31,238 bases of DNA from JAMXLO01 sp036494925 (GTDB taxonomy: Bacteria > Pseudomonadota > Alphaproteobacteria > Acetobacterales > Acetobacteraceae), in contig DASXNR010000516.1 of the NCBI GenBank assembly GCA_036494925.1, forward strand, positions 1 to 31,238. The letters run 5' to 3'. Of the stretch, positions 6,835 through 14,253 are shown piece by piece. The notes under the pieces are model-generated. The model was not told the DNA's origin. It searched no databases and saw only the letters and a list, made by a program, of their open reading frames with translations. The translations under genes were made by a program, and so were the position numbers. The number at the start of each line of letters is the position of its first letter. Within the stretch, counting starts at the first letter, position 1.

Positions 6835-7886
6835 TAAGACTTGAACTTCGGGATCACGTCCTCGCACAGAAGTTGCAGCGAGGTCAGCACCTGCTCATGA
6901 GGAATCTGGCTGCCGCAGTTCATTTCGGCCAGGATGCCGCTCAGACCCAACTCCTCACGTAGCGCGCCTAGCCGATCCACCACTTGCGCCGGCGTACCCA
7001 CGATGATCTTGCTGGCCAGCACCTCGTCATAGTTGATCGACTGCAGCCGCTGCCCGCGCTCGGCGCGGTTCTCGATCGCACGCGCGCCTTCCAGGCGGGC
7101 AGACTCTTCGATGCGCTCGCCGAGGTAGCGATAGAAATGCATCACGCTGGCTTCCGGCTCGGACCTGGCGCGCTCCTCGGTCGACGCGACATAGACCGGC
7201 ACGCGCAGGAAGATCTGGCCGTCGCCTGGATGCCCGGCGGCAGACCACGCCTCGCGATACGCTTTCAGGTTCGGTCCCAGCTCCGACAGATCGCCGAGCC
7301 GCGTGGCGCAGAAGATCGGATTGCCCTGCGCGCCGTTGGCCGGATAGGTGTCCGGGCTGGTCGCCGCGACGCGGATCTCCGGATATGGCTTCTGATAGGG
7401 CTTCGGAACCAGATACACATCATGGAAGTGGTAGTATTTGCCGTCGAAGCTGAATTTGTCCTGTGTCCAGGCGCGCTTCAGTATCTCCAGCACCTCGACG
7501 AACCGCTCGCGGCTTTCCGCGTAGGAAACGCCATACGCCTGATAGACCCGTGGAAAGCCGCTGCGTCCGACCCCGAAGATCAGTCTGCCGTGGCTGATCT
7601 GGTCGACCGTCGCCGCCTCCTCGGCAAGTTGCAGCGGATGGCACAGCGGCAGCACCTGCACCGCGGTGCCGATCTTCATCCGCTTGGTGCGCGCCGCGAT
7701 CGCGGTGGCGATCATCAGCGGCGAGGCCAGCACCGACCGTTCCGGCGCCGTATGCAGCTCGGCCAGCCACATCACGTCGAGGCCATAGCGTTCGGCCGCG
7801 TCCACCTGCTCGAAGGAGTCGGCGAACGCCTCCTCCTCGGTCTGGCCCGGCACCCGCTGAAACTCATGGAACATGCCGAATTCCAT
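6834..7886 (-). CDS. LLM class flavin-dependent oxidoreductase
   Basis: This 350-aa protein of the bacterial-luciferase-like monooxygenase fold would use reduced flavin to oxidise an unknown substrate. Family landmarks are the start MEFGMFHEFQRVPGQTEEEA, DVMWLAELHTAPERSVLASP, RTKRMKIGTAVQVLPLCHPL, and EEAATVDQISHGRLIFGVGRSG, which cover the flavin-binding TIM-barrel strands. The start at 7886 was chosen over the longer frame because AGGGAGAA lies upstream and MEFGMF is the usual family beginning. It lies 31 bp after the stop of the 2-hydroxyacid dehydrogenase gene on the same strand, suggesting a two-gene operon. The substrate cannot be told from the sequence. Confidence 0.88.
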   Translation of the reverse strand: MEFGMFHEFQRVPGQTEEEAFADSFEQVDAAERYGLDVMWLAELHTAPERSVLASPLMIATAIAARTKRMKIGTAVQVLPLCHPLQLAEEAATVDQISHGRLIFGVGRSGFPRVYQAYGVSYAESRERFVEVLEILKRAWTQDKFSFDGKYYHFHDVYLVPKPYQKPYPEIRVAATSPDTYPANGAQGNPIFCATRLGDLSELGPNLKAYREAWSAAGHPGDGQIFLRVPVYVASTEERARSEPEASVMHFYRYLGERIEESARLEGARAIENRAERGQRLQSINYDEVLASKIIVGTPAQVVDRLGALREELGLSGILAEMNCGSQIPHEQVLTSLQLLCEDVIPKFKS

Positions 7887-7917
7887 CGTCGTCGTTCTCC
7901 CTTGAATGCCGGTATCC

Positions 7918-8898
7918 TTAGTAGCCACGCGCCGGGTCGAACAGATTGGGCATGGGGTTGCCGCCGTGCCAGGCACGCAGGTTGTCGAAGAACAGATCCA
8001 GGCTGCGCGCGTTATAGGTGTTCGGATCATCGGCCGAAGTGTGCGGGCTGATGATCAGATTGCGCGTGCTCCACAGGCGATGCCCGGGTGGGATCGGTTC
8101 CGGCGTGAACACGTCGAGCACCGCGCCAGACAGATGGCCATCGTCGAGCAGATCGCACAACGCATCCTGATCGACCAGCGCGCCGCGGCCGATGTTCACC
8201 ACGCCGGCGCCGTGCGGCAGCAGGTTCAACCGGTTGCGATCGATCAGCCCTCGGGTCGCATCGGTGAGCGGGCAGGCGAGCACCAGGAACTCGGTCCGTC
8301 GCAGCACTCGATCGAGATCGGCGATGGTGATCACCTCGGCCGAGTGCGTATGCGGCATCGGCGTCGCGCGCACGCCGGTTACGTGCATGCCGAAGCGCGC
8401 AGCCTGCATCGCCGAGGCGCCGCCGAGTGAGCCCAGCCCGACCACCGTGACACGACGCCCGTCCAGCACCGCGCCCCACACCTTCTGCCAGCGCCCGGCT
8501 TGCTGGTGCGTCACCATCTCCGGCACGCGGTTGGCCAGCATCAGTATCGACATGATGGCGAACTCGCCGGCCTTCGCCGCGTGGATGCCAGCATTGTTCA
8601 ACAGTGCGGTTTCCGGCGGCACCCAGTCGAACGGTGCTAGCCGGTCGAGGCCCGCACTGGTGATCAGCAGCAGTTTGAGCCGTGGGGCAGGGCAGGGGAA
8701 CTTCGCCGCCACCACATCGACGTCGGTGATCAGCGCGTCCGCCTCGGCGATGCCGGCGGCGAAGTCGGCATCGCTGTCGCCGATCGTCACGTCATGGCCG
8801 GTGCCGACATCGGGCGCGCGCGTCACCGCCGCATCCCACATGTCACGAGAGAACAGGAACAGCGGGTCGTCGACCGGGTTCTGAATGTGGATGCGCAT
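7918..8898 (-). CDS. D-2-hydroxyacid dehydrogenase family protein
   Basis: This 326-aa NAD(P)-dependent oxidoreductase belongs to the D-isomer-specific 2-hydroxyacid dehydrogenase family, which interconverts 2-oxo and D-2-hydroxy acids. The Rossmann motif is VVGLGSLGG. The catalytic set is visible as Arg in VNIGRGALVDQ, Glu in DVFTPEPIPPGH, and His in ISPHTSA. The N-terminal substrate-binding part includes ITSAGLDRL and LNNAGIHAAKAGEFAI. The start at 8898 (MRIHIQNPVDD) gives a normal family length; the open frame continues upstream but only as Arg/Pro-rich shadow. The ribosome-binding site is weak. It is probably the first gene of an operon with the LLM oxidoreductase, and it is divergent from the pseudouridine synthase with a 56-bp shared upstream region. 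Confidence 0.87.
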   Translation of the reverse strand: MRIHIQNPVDDPLFLFSRDMWDAAVTRAPDVGTGHDVTIGDSDADFAAGIAEADALITDVDVVAAKFPCPAPRLKLLLITSAGLDRLAPFDWVPPETALLNNAGIHAAKAGEFAIMSILMLANRVPEMVTHQQAGRWQKVWGAVLDGRRVTVVGLGSLGGASAMQAARFGMHVTGVRATPMPHTHSAEVITIADLDRVLRRTEFLVLACPLTDATRGLIDRNRLNLLPHGAGVVNIGRGALVDQDALCDLLDDGHLSGAVLDVFTPEPIPPGHRLWSTRNLIISPHTSADDPNTYNARSLDLFFDNLRAWHGGNPMPNLFDPARGY

Positions 8899-8954
8899 TG
8901 CAAGCAGCCTGCCACGGCTTTGCCATCGCGGACAAATTCCGGCAGTGAGCCGCG

Positions 8955-9596
8955 ATGCTGCCGATTCTGTTCCGGGACGACCGATACGTGGTGCTGGACA
9001 AGCCCGCGGGGCTGCCGGTGCATCCCGGGCCGCGCGGCGGACCGAGCGTGGAGGACTTTTTTCCGTTGCTGACGCGGCGCAAGGAGGGGCCGTGGCTGGC
9101 TCACCGGTTGGATGCCGACACGTCGGGCTGTCTGGTCGTCGCATTGCGCCGGGCGGCGCTGCTTGCCGCGCAGGCCGAGTTCGCGGCTGGCCGGGCGCGG
9201 AAGATTTACTGGGCGATCGTGCGTGGTGTTCCGTCCGTGGCGTCCGGCACCATCGATGCTCCGCTTACCCGACGCAGTACCAGGGACGGCTGGCGCATGG
9301 CGGTCGACCCTGGCGGTAAGACCGCCATCACCGATTGGCGCGTGCTCGGGCGCTCAGGCGACCTCGGGTGGCTGGAACTTTCGCCGCGCACGGGCAGGAC
9401 ACATCAGGTGCGCGTTCACTGCGCCACGCTTGGCTGCCCGGTGCTGGGCGATCCGGTCTATGGTGGTGGCGCGGGCCGGCTGCATCTGCTGGCGCGCGCG
9501 ATTGTGCTCGATCTCGATCCTGTCATTGCAGCCACCGCGCCGGCGCCTGAACATATGCGCACTCCTTTGTTGCTTTGCGGCTGCGACTTTGCGTGA
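8955..9596 (+). CDS. RluA-family RNA pseudouridine synthase
   Basis: This 213-aa enzyme would convert uridine to pseudouridine in rRNA or tRNA. The active-site motif HRLDADTSG is at 50-58 with catalytic Asp53. Other family blocks are VLDKPAGLPVHPG near residue 13, ARKIYWAIVRG, and ELSPRTGRTHQVRVH. It is short and has no N-terminal S4 domain, so it resembles the compact RluA type rather than RluC or RluD. Which RNA position it modifies cannot be read from the sequence. The start at 8955 begins directly at the conserved catalytic domain with a weak GTGAG upstream. It is divergent from the dehydrogenase gene. Confidence 0.9.
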   Translation: MLPILFRDDRYVVLDKPAGLPVHPGPRGGPSVEDFFPLLTRRKEGPWLAHRLDADTSGCLVVALRRAALLAAQAEFAAGRARKIYWAIVRGVPSVASGTIDAPLTRRSTRDGWRMAVDPGGKTAITDWRVLGRSGDLGWLELSPRTGRTHQVRVHCATLGCPVLGDPVYGGGAGRLHLLARAIVLDLDPVIAATAPAPEHMRTPLLLCGCDFA

Positions 9597-9634
9597 CCTT
9601 CGAAGGCCACGGATGCTGGGATCTTGCGGTCATG

Positions 9635-9711
9635 ATGGGTTTCGCTGCCGCTCAACCCATCCTACAACCATTTTGCCGTCGTAGTACGGGTGGAGCGCCA
9701 GCGAAACCCAT
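9635..9711. repeat. Dispersed palindromic repeat, copy 2
   Basis: Arms at 9635-9665 and 9681-9711 (31 bases each) are reverse complements at 27 of 31 positions around a 15-base spacer. The left arm begins ATGGGTTTCGCTG and the right arm ends CGAAACCCAT, as in copy 1. It lies 38 bp after the pseudouridine synthase stop and 25 bp before the thiolase-like gene, so here it separates two genes in the same direction. Confidence 0.8.
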
Positions 9712-9736
9712 TAACCGGAATGAACGGAGAGTGCCC

Positions 9737-10882
9737 ATGTCCCTGCGCGAGGTAGGAGCTGTCACCGGTGTCGGCGAGACGCAGTACATGCGTGGCACCG
9801 ACCGCACGCCGCTGTCTCTCCAGCTGGAGGCATCGCTGCGCGCGATCGAGGACGCCGGCCTTAAACCGACCGAAATTGACGGCGTCATCCCGTATGGCCA
9901 CGGCGCTGTGGCCGAAGACTTCATCACCAATTTCGGCATTCCCGACCTACGCTTTTCCGCCACAACGCCGATGGGCGGCGCCAGCGCAGTCGCCTCGATC
10001 CAGTGTGCCGTCGCCGCGATCGGCGCCGGCATCTGCAACCATGTGCTGCTGTCGCTTGGCCGCACCGGTTATTCCGGCGGCCGCATCGGCACGCGCGTGC
10101 AGCAAATGCCGCAGTTCCGCCTGATCAGCGAGTTCGAGATGCCGTCCGGCGCCATTGCGCCGGCGCAGCTATACGCGGTGATGGCGCGCCGCCACATGGA
10201 ACTCTATGGCACCACCTCGCGCCAGTTCGCGGAGATCGCGGTCAACACGCGGCGTCACGCCTCGCTCAACCCGAACGCGACGATGCGCAATCCGATCACC
10301 GTCGACGACCATCAGGCCTCGCGCATGATCTCCGATCCGCTGCGCCTGCTCGACTGCTCGCTGGAGAGTGACGGCGGCGCGGCGGTGGTGATCAGCGCCG
10401 CCGAGCGTGCGCGCGACATGAAGCAGAGACCGGTCATCGTGATGGGCGCGGCCGAAGGTCATCCGGATTCGCCGAGCGCGATCACCCAGCGGCCCGACCT
10501 CACCACACTCGGGCTGGCCAAGGCGGCGCCGAAGGCATTCGCCATGGCTGGCGTCACCCGCGACGACATCGACGTGGCCGAGATCTACGACTGCTTCACC
10601 TACATCGTGCTATGCCAGATCGAGGATCTCGGCTTCTGCAAGAAGGGCGAGGGTGGCGGCTTCGTGCAGGACGGCGCGATCGGTCTCGGCGGACGACTGC
10701 CGGTGAACACGCACGGCGGGCTGCTGTCGCAGGCGCACATGGCGGGGATGAACCATATCGTCGAACTGACCCGCCAGTTGCGCGGCACGGCGTCGGCGCA
10801 GGCGCCGGATGCGGAGATCGGCCTGGTAACCGGCTATGGCGACATGGGCGACGGCGCGCTCGCCATCATGCGGAGGGCCTGA
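9737..10882 (+). CDS. Thiolase-fold protein lacking the usual cysteines
   Basis: This 381-aa protein belongs to the SCP2-thiolase-like branch. Fold landmarks are the start GAVTGVGETQY, SLQLEASLRAIEDAGL, ITVDDHQASRMISDPLRLLD, DGGAAVVISAAERA, VAEIYDCFTYIVLCQIEDLG and NTHGGLLSQAH. Where thiolases carry the nucleophilic Cys, this protein reads MGGASAVASI (79-88) with no cysteine. The C-terminal Cys-x-Gly position reads LVTGYGDMGDGA. His326 of the NTHGG loop is kept. This pattern fits acyl-CoA aldolase/lyase-type or inactive thiolase-like proteins better than true thiolases. The start at 9737 has GGAGAG upstream. The DUF35 gene follows one base after the stop, so the two are probably made together and form a complex. 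Confidence 0.85.
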   Translation: MSLREVGAVTGVGETQYMRGTDRTPLSLQLEASLRAIEDAGLKPTEIDGVIPYGHGAVAEDFITNFGIPDLRFSATTPMGGASAVASIQCAVAAIGAGICNHVLLSLGRTGYSGGRIGTRVQQMPQFRLISEFEMPSGAIAPAQLYAVMARRHMELYGTTSRQFAEIAVNTRRHASLNPNATMRNPITVDDHQASRMISDPLRLLDCSLESDGGAAVVISAAERARDMKQRPVIVMGAAEGHPDSPSAITQRPDLTTLGLAKAAPKAFAMAGVTRDDIDVAEIYDCFTYIVLCQIEDLGFCKKGEGGGFVQDGAIGLGGRLPVNTHGGLLSQAHMAGMNHIVELTRQLRGTASAQAPDAEIGLVTGYGDMGDGALAIMRRA

Positions 10883-10883
10883 C

Positions 10884-11294
10884 GTGTCGGATCACGCCAG
10901 GCTGCTGCCGCAGCCGACGCCGGACACGCAGCCTTATTGGGATGGCCTCAAGGCGCACCGGCTTCGACTGCAGCGCTGTGCGGACTGCGGGAAGGTGCGC
11001 CACTACCCGCGCCCGGTCTGCGATGCCTGCTACTCGATGCGGGTCGAGTGGATCGACGCTTCGGGTCGCGGCCGACTGCATAGCTGGACCACGACCCATC
11101 ATGCGTTCCATCCGGGCTTCAAGCCGGACCTGCCTTACACGCTGCTCACCGTCGATCTCGACGAAGGCGTGCGGATGAACGCCCAGTTGCGTGGCCTCGA
11201 CCCCGCCAAACTTCACACCGGTCTGCCGGTGCGCGTGGACTTCGAACGGGTGACCGACGGCGTGACGTTGCCGGTATTCGTGCCGACAAGTTAG
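10884..11294 (+). CDS. Zn-ribbon/OB-fold (DUF35) thiolase partner protein
   Basis: This 136-aa protein has the two-part DUF35 plan. The N-terminal rubredoxin-like zinc ribbon has CADCG and CDAC pairs (CxxC-x11-CxxC, about residues 32-49), and an OB-fold follows, including GRGRLHSWTTTHHAFHPGF and NAQLRGLDPAKLHTGLPVRV. Such proteins bind thiolase-fold enzymes and help position the acyl-CoA. The GTG start at 10884 follows the thiolase-like stop by one base, and its ribosome-binding site GGAGG lies inside the upstream gene. This indicates translational coupling. Confidence 0.88.
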   Translation: MSDHARLLPQPTPDTQPYWDGLKAHRLRLQRCADCGKVRHYPRPVCDACYSMRVEWIDASGRGRLHSWTTTHHAFHPGFKPDLPYTLLTVDLDEGVRMNAQLRGLDPAKLHTGLPVRVDFERVTDGVTLPVFVPTS

Positions 11295-11354
11295 GCTCGC
11301 GCATCGACGTCGCCGGACCGCTCCGGCCGCAACCGGACGCTGGAGCACCGCGCC

Positions 11355-12260
11355 ATGCCGCTGTGGATTCCCATCACCGTGTCCGCCGCATTGTTCCAAT
11401 GCTGGCGAACGGCCATGCAGCAGAAGCTGCGCCATCTGCTGTCGGTCAATGGTGCCGGCTACGTGCGTTACCTGTACGGCGCGCCAACCGCATTGGTGTT
11501 GTTCGTCGTCGCCCTGATCGTCACCGGCCTGCCGATCCCGACGCCCAACATGGCATTCCTGTTCCACTGCGCCGCCGGCGGACTGCTGCAGATCCTCGCC
11601 ACCAATCTGCTGATCCTGTCGTTCGGCTACCGCAATTTCGCCGTCGGCACGGCATATTCCAAGACCGAGACGGCCCAGAGCGCGATCCTCGCGCTGATCG
11701 TGCTTCACGAGGTGCTGGCCCCGCTTGCCTGGGTCGGCATCTGCATCGGCCTTGCCGGCGTGATGACACTGTCGCTTGCCGGCAGAGGCATGCGGCCTGC
11801 GCAACTCGCGCAGGCCACGGTGCAGCCCGCCGCACTCGCCGGCCTCGGTGCGGGACTTCTGTTCGCGTTCACCACCGTGTTCATCAAACTGGCGAATCAG
11901 GCGTTGCACGGTCCCAGCCTGTTGGTACGCGCACTGTTGGTGCTGGTGGTCACCAACACGCTACAGATCCTCATGCAAGGGAGCTTCCTCGCCTGGCGCG
12001 AACCGCGGGAACTGCGCAAGGCGTTCACCACCTGGCGAAGTTCGGCCTGGGTCGGCACATTGTCGGCCATGGGTTCAGCCTGCTGGTTCACCGCCTTCGC
12101 GATCGCTCCGATCGGACTGGTCCGTTCGGTCGGCCAGGTGGAAATCGTGTTCACCCTGCTGTTCAGCCGATTCTACCTGCGAGAGACGTTGCGGCCCGGC
12201 GACGTCGCGGGACTTGTCCTGGTGGTGGCTGGCGTCCTGTTGATCGTGATGGTGAGCTGA
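11355..12260 (+). CDS. EamA/DMT family permease
   Basis: This 301-aa inner-membrane protein has about ten hydrophobic segments arranged as two similar halves, typical of the drug/metabolite transporter superfamily. Helices are evident from the N-terminal PLWIPITVSAALFQ through IGLAGVMTLSLAG mid-protein to VAGLVLVVAGVLLIVMVS at the C-terminus. A family-like stretch is RNFAVGTAYSKTETAQSAIL, and its counterpart is GLVRSVGQVEIVFTLLFSRF. The start at 11355 has GGAG about ten bases upstream. It lies 60 bp after the DUF35 gene on the same strand and may share its transcript. The substrate is unknown. Confidence 0.85.
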   Translation: MPLWIPITVSAALFQCWRTAMQQKLRHLLSVNGAGYVRYLYGAPTALVLFVVALIVTGLPIPTPNMAFLFHCAAGGLLQILATNLLILSFGYRNFAVGTAYSKTETAQSAILALIVLHEVLAPLAWVGICIGLAGVMTLSLAGRGMRPAQLAQATVQPAALAGLGAGLLFAFTTVFIKLANQALHGPSLLVRALLVLVVTNTLQILMQGSFLAWREPRELRKAFTTWRSSAWVGTLSAMGSACWFTAFAIAPIGLVRSVGQVEIVFTLLFSRFYLRETLRPGDVAGLVLVVAGVLLIVMVS

Positions 12261-12404
12261 AGCACCGATCGCTGGACCCTTCGGCAATCGGTCGGGCCAA
12301 GAATTTTGTCGCGATCGGCGAATAGTTTGCATAGTGTCTTGCCGTGCGGTTTACTCGGATCGACCAACGGCAGAACGTTGCCGTTGGCGCAAGGAAGCAC
12401 AACC

Positions 12405-14084
12405 ATGGCCCACGCGGGACGTATCCGCCGATCACCGGGATGGCGATTACCGATCCTGGGATTGCTGGTCGGCATCGCGACCGTCCTGTGGCCCTCCGCC
12501 GGCCGCGCCGATGCCATCCTGACCTGGAACAACGAACTGCTCGACGCGATCCGGCAGACCTCGGCGCTGCTGGTGAACGGCCCACCTGAGGTGGCGCGCG
12601 AGATCGCGATGGTCGGGACTGGCATGTTCGACGCCGTCAACGCGGCGACCGGCCTTACCTATCGACCCTATGCGTATACGGGTCCGGCGGTATCGGGCGC
12701 GTCGGCTGACGCAGCGGCGCTGTCGGCCGGCTATCAGGTGATGACCAGCATCTTCTCGAGCTCGCTATGGCAGATGCCGCCGCCCGCGGGGAACCCGCTG
12801 GTCGCGGCCGATGTTCTGGCGAGCATCAATGCGACATACGCGACGGCACTGGCCGGCCTGAATCTGGCCGACCCACAGGTGCAGAAGGGCCTGGTGCTGG
12901 GACAGGCCGCCGCCAGTGCGATCATTTCAAATCGAAGCAACGATGGCTCGTACGAGGCGATCCAGAATGGCCTGAATACGTTCACGCCGCCAGGTTCCGG
13001 CACCGTGCCCGGGGTGTATGTGCCGCCAAGCACCCGGCCGGCGATGTTCCCGATTTGGGGAACCGTTACACCATTCGGAACCACGATTGACACAATCCAG
13101 GGGTTTGAGAGCCAGTTGCCCACGGTCCAGCAGCTCAAGCAAGAGGGCCTCGCAACCTTTATCCAATCCGAGAACTACGCCAACAACGTGCTGGAAACCG
13201 AGTGCACCGGTTCGGCGACGGCATTGCCGGGTGCCATCGCGAGCGCCTGTGCCGCCGCTGGCTTTCCGCCTGAGACACCGGCCCAGGCCACGGCGGCGCT
13301 GTTCTGGAACGACCCGGGCGGGACCATGCAGCCGCCGGGTCACTGGCTGGAGATCACCAACAACGTCATCACGGCGACGCCGCCCGGCGAGCAGCTCGGC
13401 GAACTGCAACAGGCGCGGCTCACGGCGCTGGTCGGCATCGCTGAAGCCGATGCCGGGACTGGCGCCTGGGATGTGAAATACAAGGCGTTACTTTGGCGGC
13501 CGATCACCGCGATCCATGATTGCAGCAACTGGAATGCCTTCTTCACCACGTGCGACCCTGCATGGGCTTCGCTGATCGCGACGCCGCCACACCCCGACTA
13601 TGTGGCCGGCCACCCGGCGTTCAGCGGCGCCGGCGCGACGGTGCTTGCGGCCTTCTTCGGCACTGACGACATCGCATTCACGTCGACCTCGGACACCTAC
13701 TGCAACTTCGGTACAACGGTGCGGGACACGGACGGCAACGTCACGGGTTGTATCGATTCGAACGGGCACCTCGTAACCCAGTGCAACGACATCCCGAGCG
13801 GCGGAACCTTGTTCAACGACAGCCCGCTGATCTGTCCGATCACCGAGCAATTCAGCAACTTCTCCGAGGCATCTTCCGGTCCGAGCGGGGCAACCTTCAG
13901 CCGGGTCGCGGGCGGGATTCATACGCCATTCGCGGTGAACGATGCGCTGCAACTGGGCGACCTGATCGGCGCCGAAGATTTCGCCAACAACCTGCAATTC
14001 GTGTCCGAACCGGCGACCTCGCTGCTGCTGTTGCCCGGCGTGGCGGGCCTGTGGCTGTCGCGGCGGCTTCACGGCAGGGTTTGA
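12405..14084 (+). CDS. Secreted vanadium haloperoxidase-like protein with PEP-CTERM-like tail
   Basis: This 559-aa protein has a signal peptide at about 1-36 (cleavage near GRADA). The vanadate/phosphate-binding motifs of the haloperoxidase/PAP2 superfamily appear in order: KYKALLWRP (358-366), HPDYVAGHPAFSGAGA (396-411, His403), and SRVAGGIHTPFAVNDALQLG (499-518, Arg500 and His506). These fit a vanadium-dependent haloperoxidase or related phosphatase. The C-terminus carries EPATS (535-539), a hydrophobic helix (about 539-551) and a basic end SRRLHGRV. That is the three-part layout of PEP-CTERM sorting signals read by exosortases. The start at 12405 has AAGGAAG eight bases upstream. Several cysteines in 379-477 could form disulfides after export. 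No exosortase gene is in the window. Confidence 0.85.
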   Translation: MAHAGRIRRSPGWRLPILGLLVGIATVLWPSAGRADAILTWNNELLDAIRQTSALLVNGPPEVAREIAMVGTGMFDAVNAATGLTYRPYAYTGPAVSGASADAAALSAGYQVMTSIFSSSLWQMPPPAGNPLVAADVLASINATYATALAGLNLADPQVQKGLVLGQAAASAIISNRSNDGSYEAIQNGLNTFTPPGSGTVPGVYVPPSTRPAMFPIWGTVTPFGTTIDTIQGFESQLPTVQQLKQEGLATFIQSENYANNVLETECTGSATALPGAIASACAAAGFPPETPAQATAALFWNDPGGTMQPPGHWLEITNNVITATPPGEQLGELQQARLTALVGIAEADAGTGAWDVKYKALLWRPITAIHDCSNWNAFFTTCDPAWASLIATPPHPDYVAGHPAFSGAGATVLAAFFGTDDIAFTSTSDTYCNFGTTVRDTDGNVTGCIDSNGHLVTQCNDIPSGGTLFNDSPLICPITEQFSNFSEASSGPSGATFSRVAGGIHTPFAVNDALQLGDLIGAEDFANNLQFVSEPATSLLLLPGVAGLWLSRRLHGRV

Positions 14085-14253
14085 AGGCTTCAGTCGTGGC
14101 CACCCGCCGGTGCGTCGTCCGGCTGGCATTCCGTTCACGCTACGTCCATTTTACTCGCACCCAACGAGATCGCGCTGGAGTGTTCGTTCAACAATGACGT
14201 CAGCCGTCCCGCAACGTTTGGCCTGCGCGCGCCGACGCGGAGAGGGGTGAACG

